A stretch of 64,000 bases of DNA from Cohnella xylanilytica (lineage in GTDB: Bacteria > Bacillota > Bacilli > Paenibacillales > Paenibacillaceae). The stretch is from positions 1-64,000 of the forward strand of contig NZ_JACJVR010000032.1 in NCBI RefSeq assembly GCF_014212175.1. The letters are read 5' to 3'. The notes beneath the pieces were generated by a model. It saw only the letters and a list, made by a program, of their open reading frames with translations, was not told the origin of the DNA and did not search any database. Positions 19,779 to 29,106 of the stretch are shown here, one piece after another. The translations under genes and the position numbers were made by a program. Each line of letters opens with the position of its first letter. The first letter of the stretch is position 1.

Positions 19779-20816
19779 TTAGAGCTTGATCTCGCGGCCG
19801 AGCTCGGCCGATTCGTATATCGCCGACAGAATCTTGATCATATCCACGCCCTGATCGGGAGTGAAGATCGGCCGCTCGCGGCCGAGCACGCATTCGACGA
19901 AATGCCGGATGTTGGCCGTGTGCTGGGGAACGGCCGCTTCCGGGAACTTCGGCTGCTGGTCGATCAGCACGCCTCCGTTCTCCGTGAACAGCTTCAGCTT
20001 GTCGTTCACGAGGCTGAAGCCGCCCTCCGTGCCTCTCCATTCGAGGAACTTCTTCTCCTCTTCGACGTTGGACGCCCAGCTGAACTCGATCTGCAGGGAC
20101 GCCCCGTTGTCGAAGCGGATGAAGCCGGCCGCCAGATCCTCGACGTCGAACGTGCCCTCGGGAATCTTCCCGTCGGCATCCGGACGATCGGCGAACTTGC
20201 GGTACGTCGAGCCCGATACCGTCACCGGCTTCGGATTGCCGGCGAGCCAGATCGCCAGGTCGATCATATGCACGCCCAGGTCGATAAGCGGACCGCCTCC
20301 GGACAGCTCCTTCGTCGTGAACCAGCCGCCCCGCCCCGGGATGCCCCGGCGCCGAATCCAGCCGCAGCGGCCCATATACAGCTCGCCCAGCTGGCCCTCA
20401 TCGGCGATGCGCTTCACGAACTTCGCTTCCTCGCTGAACCGGTTGTTGCGCATCGTCATCAGCAGCTTGCCCGATTCGCGCGCGGCGTCGGCCATCTTCT
20501 GCGCCTCGACCGGGTTAACCGCGTCCGGCTTCTCGCAGAAGACGTGCTTGCCCGCCCGCAAGGCCGCGATCGCGATCTCCGAATGGTACACGTTCGGCGT
20601 GCCGATGCCGACGATGTCGATCGACGGATCCGCGATCAGCTCGCGGTAGTCGTCGTACACCTTGGCGTCCGGGAAGTCCTTCGCGACCGCTTCGGCGGAA
20701 GCCTTGAACGCGTCGCAGAACGCGACGATCTCGACTTCGTCCTTGCAAGCCAGCCAGCCCGGAAGATGCGCCCATCTGAAAATGCCGCCCGTCCCGACGG
20801 CCCCTACCTTCAGCAT
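19779..20816 (-). CDS. Gfo/Idh/MocA family oxidoreductase
   Basis: The 345-residue product is an NAD(P)-dependent sugar or polyol dehydrogenase of the Gfo/Idh/MocA family. It has the N-terminal Rossmann motif VGAVGTGGIFRWAHLPGW, the catalytic-lysine motif HVFCEKPDAVN and a C-terminal alpha/beta domain with GGGPLIDLGVHMIDLAIWL. The substrate cannot be read from sequence. Its ATG lies one base after the stop of the thuA-like gene, so the two are translationally coupled, and ThuA-like plus Gfo/Idh pairs are common in disaccharide catabolism. The divergent AraC protein at 21733 is the likely regulator. Confidence 0.93.
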   Translation of the reverse strand: MLKVGAVGTGGIFRWAHLPGWLACKDEVEIVAFCDAFKASAEAVAKDFPDAKVYDDYRELIADPSIDIVGIGTPNVYHSEIAIAALRAGKHVFCEKPDAVNPVEAQKMADAARESGKLLMTMRNNRFSEEAKFVKRIADEGQLGELYMGRCGWIRRRGIPGRGGWFTTKELSGGGPLIDLGVHMIDLAIWLAGNPKPVTVSGSTYRKFADRPDADGKIPEGTFDVEDLAAGFIRFDNGASLQIEFSWASNVEEEKKFLEWRGTEGGFSLVNDKLKLFTENGGVLIDQQPKFPEAAVPQHTANIRHFVECVLGRERPIFTPDQGVDMIKILSAIYESAELGREIKL

Positions 20817-20817
20817 G

Positions 20818-21549
20818 TCATCGGCCTCCCTTGATCTCTTCCAGCGGCTTCGCGTTGCCGTAGCGCGGGTATTCGCGGTCCACCGGAGCCGCCCATCTCA
20901 CCGCGTTGTCGATCACCTTGCGAACCTCCGGGTTGTAATACGTCGGATACGTCTCGTGGCCGGGGCGGAAGTAGAAGATTTTGCCCGCGCCCCGCGAATA
21001 GCAGCAACCGCTGCGGAACACTTCGCCGCCTTCGAACCAGCTGACCATGACGAGCTCGTCCGGCTGCGGGATGTCGAAGTGCTCGCCGTACATCTCCTCC
21101 TGCGGCAGCTCGATGTACTCGCCGATGCCGGAGGCGATCGGATGCGCCGGATTGACGACCCAGATGCGCTCCTTCTCGTCCGCTTCCCTCCACTTCAGAT
21201 CGCACGACGTCCCCATGAGCTTTTTGAATATTTTCGAAAAATGTCCCGAATGCAGCACGATAAGCCCCATGCCCTTCAGAACGCGGTTATGCACTCTCTC
21301 GACGATCTCGTCGCTTACTTCGCCGTGCGCCATATGCCCCCACCAGATGAGGACGTCGGTATCGTTCAGGACCTCTTCGGACAGGCCGTGCTCCGGATCG
21401 TCCAGAGTGGCCGTGCGGATGACGCCCTTCGTCGTCAATCCCTCCGCGATCGCCGCGTGCATGCCCTTCGGGTATACGGACGCGACCTTCTCGTTCGTCT
21501 TCTCGTGGCGGTGTTCGTTCCATATCGTGACGTTGATGTTCGCGCTCAC
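20818..21549 (-). CDS. ThuA-like domain protein
   Basis: The 243-residue product has the ThuA fold (class I glutamine amidotransferase-like). It shows [13 protein letters not shown] near the N-terminus, [51 protein letters not shown] and [18 protein letters not shown]. ThuA proteins accompany trehalose, maltitol and other sugar-oxidation genes; their reaction is poorly defined. I chose GTG 21549 ([10 protein letters not shown]), preceded by GAGAAGG, because the open frame upstream has no ribosome binding site. It heads a two-gene operon with the Gfo/Idh gene and is divergent from the AraC gene. Confidence 0.9.
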   Translation of the reverse strand: MSANINVTIWNEHRHEKTNEKVASVYPKGMHAAIAEGLTTKGVIRTATLDDPEHGLSEEVLNDTDVLIWWGHMAHGEVSDEIVERVHNRVLKGMGLIVLHSGHFSKIFKKLMGTSCDLKWREADEKERIWVVNPAHPIASGIGEYIELPQEEMYGEHFDIPQPDELVMVSWFEGGEVFRSGCCYSRGAGKIFYFRPGHETYPTYYNPEVRKVIDNAVRWAAPVDREYPRYGNAKPLEEIKGGR

Positions 21550-21732
21550 TATTCCTTCTCCCTTCCTATCGTCTGACACCTTCATTGTAGTAAACGCCGT
21601 CTGCGGGATCGATGGCCGATTCGATCGTTTTTTTACGGTATTCTGTTCCCTGTCCCTCTTGCAATCGCTTTATGGTAAACTATCGTTACGCCATTCTGTC
21701 GAACCTATTCGCCATGGAGAGGAGATCGCGCC

Positions 21733-22665
21733 ATGTATCCCGAGATGCGCTACGAGCACGTCGTCTACCAGAACCCGTTCCTCGCGATGCGAATCTGGCA
21801 GATCGATTCCGACAAACTCGCCTCCGAGGAGACGCGGCGCCGGACGGAGCAGGATTGGCGGCAATCCCGATACTCCGGCTGGCACTACCACGAGGAAGTG
21901 GAATTCCTTCTTATCCTGAAGGGCGAGCTGACCGCCTTCTGCAAGGAAGAGCGCCTCCTCCTGCGCAAGGGGGACGTCGCCTTGTTCGGGTCGTCGGAGC
22001 CGCACACGACGCTGCACACGAAGAGCGGAAGCCTCAGCCATATCGTGCTTCAGATCGACCTGCGCAAATACTGGGACCCGAGCACGCTCGGCAGCATGCA
22101 CCATTTCTCCGAGGTCATTCGCCCTCTTAGCTCTCTCAATTACATTTATCAAGAGAACAAGGAAGCGCGGACGCAGACGGCCGCCCTCATCCGCGAGATC
22201 TACCGGGAGATGAACGAAGGGAGGATCGGCTACGAGCTCGCCGTCTCCTCGAAGATCAAGAACGTGCTCCTCCTGCTGCTGAGGAACGACACCCGTTCCA
22301 AGCTTCATTACGCGAACGACAAGCTGCAGGAGAGGCTTCAGCCGGCCATCGACTACGTCGAGCAGCATCTGGGAGAGAGGCTGTCCGTCTCGGAGGTCAG
22401 CTCTCTCGTCAATATGAGCTACACCCACTTCATCAAGACGTTCCGCCGGGGCGTCGGCATGTCGTTCACCGACTTCGTCGGCTACCGGCGGATCAAGAAG
22501 GCGGAGCAGCGGCTGCTCACGGGCGAGGACGAGAGCATCGCGGAGGTGGCCGAATCGGTCGGCTTCTCCAACCTCGGGCACTTCTACGAGACGTTCCGTC
22601 GTTGGAACGACTGCTCCCCGAAGCAGTTCAAGGACCGGCTGAGGAAAAGAGGGGAGATCGGATAG
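21733..22665 (+). CDS. AraC family regulator with cupin sensor domain
   Basis: Residues about 45-110 form an AraC-type cupin (YHEEVEFLLILKGELTAFCK, LLRKGDVALFGSSEPHTT) and residues about 205-300 a double helix-turn-helix (LSVSEVSSLVNMSYTHFIKT, SIAEVAESVGFSNLGHFYET). The 310-residue length is usual. GGAGAGGAG lies upstream of the ATG. Because it is divergent from the thuA-like/dehydrogenase operon, it probably senses the sugar those enzymes act on and controls them; this is inference from position. A strong hairpin follows the gene. Confidence 0.92.
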   Translation: MYPEMRYEHVVYQNPFLAMRIWQIDSDKLASEETRRRTEQDWRQSRYSGWHYHEEVEFLLILKGELTAFCKEERLLLRKGDVALFGSSEPHTTLHTKSGSLSHIVLQIDLRKYWDPSTLGSMHHFSEVIRPLSSLNYIYQENKEARTQTAALIREIYREMNEGRIGYELAVSSKIKNVLLLLLRNDTRSKLHYANDKLQERLQPAIDYVEQHLGERLSVSEVSSLVNMSYTHFIKTFRRGVGMSFTDFVGYRRIKKAEQRLLTGEDESIAEVAESVGFSNLGHFYETFRRWNDCSPKQFKDRLRKRGEIG

Positions 22666-22741
22666 CCGGATCGGAATCGCGGTTATGGAGGGAAGGGACC
22701 GGTTCGCCGACGAGATCGCCGTTCGCCTGTCGTCGATAGCG

Positions 22742-22780
22742 AAATAGCCTTGCCGGATGCATGACCCGGCAAGGCTATTC
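22742..22780. terminator. Bidirectional hairpin between araC-type gene and surface protein gene
   Basis: AATAGCCTTGCCGG (22743-22756) pairs perfectly with CCGGCAAGGCTATT (22766-22779) around a 9-nt loop. It lies between two convergent genes. The T-rich parts are within the stem end, so it may act both ways. Confidence 0.65.
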
Positions 22781-22801
22781 TCATGGGCTGAAGGGGCGGG
22801 A

Positions 22802-25800
22802 TTAAGGCTGAATGGACTGCATCAGGGACGCCAGCAGCTTGGCGGCTTCCTCGCGGGTCGCTTCGTCCTTCGGGGCGAAGTAGACGCCCGGCTTGTTCGG
22901 ATACGCCTTGCCGGACAGGATGCCCGCCGCCTGCATCGTCTTGGCCGCGTCCGCCGCGTAGGCCGGAATCGACGCCTCGTCGGCGAAGCCCGCCGCCGGC
23001 GCGGCTTGAGCCGGGAGCTCCGCGTTCAGGTGCTCGATCAGCCGCGCCAGCATGGCCGCGATCTGCTCGCGGGTGACGCGGGCGGACGGATCGAACCGTC
23101 CGTCCCCGATGCCGCCGACGATCCCGCGGTCCGCGGCCCACTGAACCGCCGGCGCGTAGTAGGCGTCCGCGTTCACGTCCGAGAACGCCGCCTTGCCCGG
23201 GGCGCCGAGGTCCGCCCCCGCGACGCGGGCGAGCAGCAGCGCGAAGTCCGCGCGCGTCAGCTTCGCCTTCGGCTCGAACGAGCCGCTGCCGTTGCCGTCG
23301 ATGATGCCGCGCGCCGCCAGGTAAGAGATCTCGTTCTTGGCGAAGCTGCCGTTCGCATCCGCGAACGAGGACGGGCGATAGCCGATCGCGTAATCGGACA
23401 AGCCGTCGGCCGCGAAGCTCAGCTCGCCCTTCGCCGCGTCGAAGCGCGCGGCCGGAATCAGGCGGGCGGCGGCTCCGTTGGACGCGAACGCGTAGAGAAT
23501 CACGGCGTTCGGGTCTTCGCCCGCTCCCGCCGCGTAAGGGAGGACGATCTTGGCCGTGCCTCCGCCGAATCCCGTCACGCTTCCGCCGGCCGCATCGACG
23601 GACAGGCGGTAGACGGGGCGGCTTCCGACGGCGGACCGAACGTCGGCCGGCAAGGCCGCGGCGGCCGATGCGTCCGCCCTGTCGAGCGTGAGGCGGACGT
23701 CGCCTTCGGCTCCGGCCGCGCGGGCCGAGACGGCCGCGATCGCCTTGCGGTCGAGCGAGACCGTGCCGATCGCCGTGACGAACCGCAGCGTATCGACGGC
23801 GGAGGAAGCCGCGATCGCCGCGAGCGACTTCGCGGGCAGCGCGACCGTCGTCCGCGACGCGGAGCCTTCGATCGCGGCCTTGATCTCGAACGCCGAAGGC
23901 TTGCCGCCGGCGTCCGACCGCTCAAGCGCCTTGAGCGCCTCGTCCGCTTGCTCCGCCGTCAACGAGACCGTCGCGGCACCGCTCGAATCGGCTTGGCCCG
24001 CGAGCTCGGTCGTCACCTTCGGCGCGTCTCCCGTGACGACCGTCGGCGGCTTCGGCTGGCCCGGCGCCGTCGGGGTCGGCTGCGTCCCGGAGCCGCCGCT
24101 TCCCGACCCGGAGCCGCTGCCGCCGCCGGAGCTTCCGGACGATGCGACCGTCACGACGCTCTCCGCCTTGGCGTAACCGTCTGCCGTCGTCGCCGCGATG
24201 ACGGCCGTGCCCTTCCGAAGCGGCTTAACGTTGCCGCCGGCGTCCACCGTCGCGACCGAAGGATTCGAAGACGTCCAGACCACCGCGGTCGAACCGCCCT
24301 CGGACGGCGTCACCGTCGCCGTCAGCTTCGCCGAAGCGCCTCCAGCCTTCAGCGACAGCGTCTTTTTGTCCAACTCGATCTTGGAGACGTTGACTTGAAG
24401 AACGCTGACGGTGCCGCCGACCTCGTTCGCCACGAGCAGCAGCGGATACCCCGTCGGACTGACGCTCGCCGGAATGAATTCGAGGCCTTCCGGACCCGTG
24501 TCGGTCTCGAGCCCCTTGGAGAAGTCGCGCGGATTGACATAGTTGTCGAAGGAGACGCGATTCGGATCGGTCACGTCGTACGTCATGATGCCGCCGATCC
24601 GTTCCAGCCCGACGAAGGCGAGATAGCGGTCCCCCACTTGCCCGACCTTGACGTATTCCGGCTCGGGCCCCTTCTTCGGGCTGCGGGCATCCTTCTCCGT
24701 ATCGTTGTGCCCCGCGTTGAAATATTCGGGAAGCCGCTGGGCCGTAATCTTCTCGAAGTCGTTGCCGCTGTCGTACGCCTGGCTCATGCTTCCGGCTTCC
24801 CAGATGGAGAACGAGCGTCCCCCGTACAGGTAGATGGAGTCCGTGCCGACGCCGGCCATCGCCTCGACCTTGTCGTACTCCGTCTTCCCCGCCAGGAATC
24901 GCGCGGCCGCCGAGTCCGGGTTCAGCTTCGCCTTCAGGTCCTTGACCTTGGCCGCGTTGACGCGGGTCGGCCATTCCGTGGCGTCTCCTTCGTTCGCGGA
25001 GAACAGATACGTCTTGCCGCCGACGGTATAGCTGTCGATGCCGTCCGGCATGTACATGCCGTAGAAAGGCACGTTATCGAGACGGATTTTGCCGTCCTTG
25101 ATCAGATCGAGCGAGTTGCCCGGTTGGCTGAAATCCTTCAAGCCGAGCCCCTTGACGGAGACGACCTTCCCGCTGGCGATGTCGACCGAGGCGATCGCGT
25201 TATTTTCCTGAAGGCTGACGTACGCCGTCTTCTCGTCTCCGGAGAGCGCGATGAATTCGGGTTCCAAATCGAAAATAGCGTCGGCCTTCGAGCCCGGTCC
25301 CTGGATCGTCGGCGATTCCTTGGAGGAGGCGCCGCGGATGTTGCCGCGGATGTTCACGTTGTCGGCGATGACCGACGGATCGTCGAACTTCGCGCGGACG
25401 ACCTTCTTGCCGACCGTGTCCACGATCGTCACGCTGCCTTCCGGATCGCCCGCTTCCGTGCGGGGCTCGGCTTCGTCCGCCGTCAGCACGTACCGCCCGT
25501 CGCTCGTGACCTTGATCATGTCCGGCTGGACGCCCGCCTCGTAAACCTCCAGCAGCTTGCCGTCGTAATCGAGGGCGAGAATCCGCCCGTTCTTCATCGG
25601 ATCGGCTTCCTGTACGGCCAAGTAAACGCGCTTCGTCGCCGTATTGACGTCGACGCTCGTCAGGTCGCCGTAGACGAACCCGTTCGTCTCGGAGAGAGGC
25701 TTCACGTCCAGGCTTTTCTCCTTCGTCAACTGTCCGGAGGTGCCGAGAGCGACGATATCGAGGGAAGGAGGATTGGAAGATCCGTTGACGAGATAAAATT

Positions 25801-27085
25801 TGCCGTTATCCTTGTTGTACTTGACGATCTCCGCTACGCCGCCGTCTTCATCCGTCGCGCCGACCGAGTAACCGGCGATTTTGGTGACGGAGAGCTTGTC
25901 CGCTACCGGTTCTTCGCCCGGCGCGGGGGCCGCTTCGACTTGGATCGTCAGCGTCTTCGCCGCGGAAGCCGGCGTCTCCTGGCTGTCCGTTACGGAGATC
26001 TCGACGGACGCTGCGCCCTCGGAGCCTGCGGCGGGCGTACCCGAGATCGCTCCGGTCGCCGAGTCGAGGGAGAGACCGGCGGGCAGTCCCGCCGCCTTGA
26101 ACGTATAGGGTGCTTTGCCGCCGGAAGCCTCGACCTTGGCGGAATAAGCGACCCCGACCTGCGCGCCGGGCAGAGCCGCCGTCGCGACCGCGAGCGGCTG
26201 AACCTCGGGATCCCCGGGATTCTCGGGGTTCTCGGGATCGGTCGTTCCGGTTCCCCAAGCGCCGTCGGAGCCGCTGCGCGGTCTCGATTCGGCGAGAAGG
26301 GCCGCGTCGGCGGAGCTGTAATCGACGAGCGCGAAGTCCGCCTTGTTGTTGTCGGTGTCGGCGAATTCGCTTCGGCGGAGCGCGATCTTCTTCGAGTTCG
26401 CCTGCCCCTTGCCCGTCGGATAAGCCGTCTCGTAGCCGTCGATCGTGTTGCCGTTGTCGTTCCCGGCCGTTCCGAGCATGTCGACGTATCCGGCCGGCTT
26501 CGTCTCGAACGGATTGACGTTGGCGTCGTCCAGCTTCGTCCGATTGCTCAGCAGGACGACCTTCAGCTGCTTGTTGTTGATATACTGCTCCGTCCAAGCC
26601 TGGTCTCCCTTCGCCGAGATGTCCAGCTTCTGCGAAGCGGCGGAGGCGCCCGTGGGAGCGCCGGTTACGAGGAACGAGGAATGAGCCTTGATGATTCCCG
26701 TCAGGTCAAGCTTGCGCCAGGCGCCCGAGGTGTTCGGGTCGGCGTATTGCAGCGACCATCCGCTCAGATCGACGTCGGCATCGGTCGGGTTGTACAGCTC
26801 GACGAAGCCGTTCGAGACGTAGGTGTCGGCAGCGGTAGAGCCGCCTCCGCCGTACACTTGGTTGATGACGACGTGGGGAATCTTCGCGTCGTAGCTCCCG
26901 TCGGCCGCGTACGGCGTTCCGGCTTGGGCGGCGGGTTGAGCGGCGGCTTGCGCCGCCAGAGCGGACGCCGCCGGAGCGGAATCGGACTCGGCCGCCGAAG
27001 CGGGTCCCGCGGCGAGCGCGGCGCCGAGCGCCATCTCCGCCGAGACGAGCAGGGCGAGTAATTTCTTGGCAGGCTTGTTCGACAT
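22802..27085 (-). CDS. Surface protein: lamin-tail, Ig-like, choice-of-anchor I and SLH domains
   Basis: This 1427-residue secreted protein starts with a signal peptide (KKLLALLVSAEMALGAALAA, cleavage near ASA). Next come a lamin-tail-like domain (about 50-180, VELYNPTDADVDLSGWSLQY) and a putative Ig-fold domain (about 295-390, PAGLSLDSATGAISGTPAAG). A long choice-of-anchor I/esterase-like propeller region spans about 400-920 (VYGDLTSVDVNTATKRVYLA, YMPDGIDSYTVGGKTYLFSA, GGIMTYDVTDPNRVSFDNYV). A BIG2 domain lies around 925-1005 (VVWTSSNPSVATVD). After a Gly/Ser linker and a further beta domain, three SLH repeats (about 1245-1427) would anchor it to secondary cell-wall polymer. A nuclease or phosphatase partner is often joined to lamin-tail domains, but I see no catalytic domain of that sort here. 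The first 231 bp of the gap upstream (27085-27315) show no further feature. Confidence 0.9.
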   Translation of the reverse strand: MSNKPAKKLLALLVSAEMALGAALAAGPASAAESDSAPAASALAAQAAAQPAAQAGTPYAADGSYDAKIPHVVINQVYGGGGSTAADTYVSNGFVELYNPTDADVDLSGWSLQYADPNTSGAWRKLDLTGIIKAHSSFLVTGAPTGASAASQKLDISAKGDQAWTEQYINNKQLKVVLLSNRTKLDDANVNPFETKPAGYVDMLGTAGNDNGNTIDGYETAYPTGKGQANSKKIALRRSEFADTDNNKADFALVDYSSADAALLAESRPRSGSDGAWGTGTTDPENPENPGDPEVQPLAVATAALPGAQVGVAYSAKVEASGGKAPYTFKAAGLPAGLSLDSATGAISGTPAAGSEGAASVEISVTDSQETPASAAKTLTIQVEAAPAPGEEPVADKLSVTKIAGYSVGATDEDGGVAEIVKYNKDNGKFYLVNGSSNPPSLDIVALGTSGQLTKEKSLDVKPLSETNGFVYGDLTSVDVNTATKRVYLAVQEADPMKNGRILALDYDGKLLEVYEAGVQPDMIKVTSDGRYVLTADEAEPRTEAGDPEGSVTIVDTVGKKVVRAKFDDPSVIADNVNIRGNIRGASSKESPTIQGPGSKADAIFDLEPEFIALSGDEKTAYVSLQENNAIASVDIASGKVVSVKGLGLKDFSQPGNSLDLIKDGKIRLDNVPFYGMYMPDGIDSYTVGGKTYLFSANEGDATEWPTRVNAAKVKDLKAKLNPDSAAARFLAGKTEYDKVEAMAGVGTDSIYLYGGRSFSIWEAGSMSQAYDSGNDFEKITAQRLPEYFNAGHNDTEKDARSPKKGPEPEYVKVGQVGDRYLAFVGLERIGGIMTYDVTDPNRVSFDNYVNPRDFSKGLETDTGPEGLEFIPASVSPTGYPLLLVANEVGGTVSVLQVNVSKIELDKKTLSLKAGGASAKLTATVTPSEGGSTAVVWTSSNPSVATVDAGGNVKPLRKGTAVIAATTADGYAKAESVVTVASSGSSGGGSGSGSGSGGSGTQPTPTAPGQPKPPTVVTGDAPKVTTELAGQADSSGAATVSLTAEQADEALKALERSDAGGKPSAFEIKAAIEGSASRTTVALPAKSLAAIAASSAVDTLRFVTAIGTVSLDRKAIAAVSARAAGAEGDVRLTLDRADASAAAALPADVRSAVGSRPVYRLSVDAAGGSVTGFGGGTAKIVLPYAAGAGEDPNAVILYAFASNGAAARLIPAARFDAAKGELSFAADGLSDYAIGYRPSSFADANGSFAKNEISYLAARGIIDGNGSGSFEPKAKLTRADFALLLARVAGADLGAPGKAAFSDVNADAYYAPAVQWAADRGIVGGIGDGRFDPSARVTREQIAAMLARLIEHLNAELPAQAAPAAGFADEASIPAYAADAAKTMQAAGILSGKAYPNKPGVYFAPKDEATREEAAKLLASLMQSIQP

Positions 27086-27314
27086 ATCTACACTCCCGTA
27101 AGAAAGAAATTTTCCTCCATTTTACGGCAGCCGGGTCAATGCAAATCGCCGATTGTGTTATCGGAGCGTTAATTCGACAGGGTCGTTTACAATCGCGGGA
27201 CTCGGACGGAGGACAATTCGCCGGAGAAGCCCCTACAGACGCTCGGCTCCGGGGGCGTGGCCCTTGTAAGTCGATTTTCTCGCCATTCGGCACCGCGCCC
27301 TCCGTCTCCGCTCA

Positions 27315-27343
27315 TGGAAAAGAGACGCCCCCGCGGGCGTCTC
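27315..27343 (-). terminator. Terminator of the cupin gene
   Basis: GAGACGCCC (27322-27330) pairs with GGGCGTCTC (27335-27343) over a GCGG loop, and on the minus strand TTTTCC follows. Confidence 0.75.
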
Positions 27344-27381
27344 CTTATTCCTTCTATATAATCTACCTTACAAACGCGTCT

Positions 27382-27840
27382 TTATTTCGTGTCGATCAGC
27401 GTGAAGTCGTCGTAGTGGAACGCCGGCGCCACGATGCACGTGACGAACACCGGCTCGTCGCCCAGCGGCGTCGCCGTCTGCCAGACGGAGGCCGGCACGA
27501 GCGCCTGCGGACGCTGCCCGCTCGCGACGTCCATGCCGAGCACGATCCGCTCTCCCGCCTCGGGCTTGTCCCCGTCGCCGCCGAGCGTCAGCAGCAGCGG
27601 CCCTCCGGAATGGTACAGCCACAGCTCGTCCGACAGCACCTTGTGCCACTCCGACGTCTCCCCCGGATGCAGCAGGAAGTAGACCGAGCTCGCCGACGCG
27701 CGGGCGCCGGAATAACGCGGGCCGAGCACGTCCTTCGGAATCTCGAACGAAGACTTCCAAATCTCCTTGAACCAGCCGCCCTCCACGTGCGGCTCCAGGC
27801 CGAACGCGGCGACGAGCGGCGACAGCGTCGTTTGTTCCAT
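27382..27840 (-). CDS. DUF985 cupin-domain protein
   Basis: The 152-residue product is a small double-stranded beta-helix (cupin) protein of the DUF985 type. It has PHVEGGWFKEIWKSSFEIP at the N-terminus, then SSVYFLLHPGETSEWHKVLS, ELWLYHSGGPLLLTLGGDG and a C-terminal VAPAFHYDDFTLID. The family has no confirmed activity; the histidines could bind a metal. ATG 27840 is chosen because GGGAG lies upstream. It follows the MFS gene (88 bp gap) on the same strand and ends at a good terminator, so it is probably the last gene of the 31081-27382 cluster. Confidence 0.9.
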   Translation of the reverse strand: MEQTTLSPLVAAFGLEPHVEGGWFKEIWKSSFEIPKDVLGPRYSGARASASSVYFLLHPGETSEWHKVLSDELWLYHSGGPLLLTLGGDGDKPEAGERIVLGMDVASGQRPQALVPASVWQTATPLGDEPVFVTCIVAPAFHYDDFTLIDTK

Positions 27841-27927
27841 CTGCTTTTCTCTCCCTCTATCTCTATTCGCACCTAGATGCGGTCTCTGCAACCCATCATA
27901 GCCGAAAATCGAGCGGCGAGAAAGCCA

Positions 27928-29097
27928 TTATGACAATCGATCCTCCGATGGCGACGACGTTCCCCTCAACCGCGCGGACAGCGCGACAAATCCGGCGCAG
28001 CCCGCCAGAGCCAGCGCGGCCCCGAGCCCGTACATCGCCCGCGGTCCCGCCTGCTGGAACAGCCAGCCCCCGGCGGCTCCGGCGATCACGCCGGACAGGC
28101 CGCCCCAAGTGAGCGCGTACGCCGCCTGACCGGATGCCCGGTATTCGGCCGGCACTAGCCGCGAAGTCAACTGCGTGCCGATGTAGTAATAGCCGCCGAA
28201 GGTGACGCAATGCAGCGCCTGGATCAGGATGACGTGATAAGGAGCGGAGGCGAACGCCATCAGCAGCCAGCGCAAAGCGAACAACAGGCTCACGGCCGCG
28301 AGCCCGAGCGCCATCTTCCCCTTCCCTCTCGGCAAATACTTGTCCAGCAGCAGGAACGCCGGAATCTCGAAGATCGAAGAGAGAAAAGCGGACAACCCGA
28401 TCAACGAGGTGCCCCCGCCGAGATCCGAGATGAAGATCGGAACGAACGTGTTGTTCATCGAATTCGGGACGGAGACGAGCACCCCCAGCACGATCAGCAG
28501 CAGGAACGGCCGGCTCGCGAACGCCTTCCGATAGCTCGGGCGGGCGCTCTCCCGCCCGCCTTCCTTGGGCTCGCCCGCGGGCAAGCCGAAGGCGAACGCG
28601 ATGGCGACCGCCAGCATAACGGAGTAAACGATCCTCAAGTTGCCGATCCCGATCGCCCCGACGACCGGCCCCGCGCCGACGGCGACCAGCGCCCAGCCGA
28701 GCGACCCCCAGAGCCGGAAGGAGCCGAACTTGCGGTCCGTCCCCTCGATCGCGTTCAGAATAAGGCTGTTCACCTGGGAGAACAACGGCATCTGGAAAAA
28801 GAAAAAAGCCAGCATCGAGCCGTAAATCCAGGCGTAATCCCTCGTCGCGAACGCGAGCTGCATGACGAGCAGATTGCCGATCAGCATCCAGATCAGCATG
28901 CGCCGCACGTTGCGCGTCCGGTCGCTCCAGTACCCCCAGAGAGGATTGGCGACGATCGAGATGAACGGTCCTCCGGCCAGAAGGGCGCCGATCTCGATGG
29001 CGGACAGGCCGACGGATTGCAGATAGATCGGAAAATAAGCGCTGAAAACGGCCATAGCCCCGTATACGAAAAAGTTGAACGGCTTGATCGTCCCCAT
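27928..29097 (-). CDS. MFS transporter (HcaT/LacY-like clade)
   Basis: A 389-residue membrane protein with about twelve hydrophobic helices. The N-terminal IKPFNFFVYGAMAVFSAYF, the loop motif WGYWSDRTRN between helices 2 and 3, and GSFRLWGSLGWALVAV in helix 5 are typical of the MFS_1-like group that includes HcaT and nucleoside or sugar symporters. The gene starts 10 bp after the stop of the Gfo/Idh gene, so it is very likely translated from the same mRNA and imports the compound the dehydrogenase handles. The ribosome binding site is weak, consistent with coupling. Confidence 0.9.
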   Translation of the reverse strand: MGTIKPFNFFVYGAMAVFSAYFPIYLQSVGLSAIEIGALLAGGPFISIVANPLWGYWSDRTRNVRRMLIWMLIGNLLVMQLAFATRDYAWIYGSMLAFFFFQMPLFSQVNSLILNAIEGTDRKFGSFRLWGSLGWALVAVGAGPVVGAIGIGNLRIVYSVMLAVAIAFAFGLPAGEPKEGGRESARPSYRKAFASRPFLLLIVLGVLVSVPNSMNNTFVPIFISDLGGGTSLIGLSAFLSSIFEIPAFLLLDKYLPRGKGKMALGLAAVSLLFALRWLLMAFASAPYHVILIQALHCVTFGGYYYIGTQLTSRLVPAEYRASGQAAYALTWGGLSGVIAGAAGGWLFQQAGPRAMYGLGAALALAGCAGFVALSARLRGTSSPSEDRLS

Positions 29098-29106
29098 GGC
29101 CGTCGT

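Noticed and set aside
22757-27061. 1434-codon plus-strand open frame opposite the surface protein gene
   Set aside because: The minus-strand product has a signal peptide, recognisable domains and SLH repeats. The plus frame is an Arg-rich antisense artefact.
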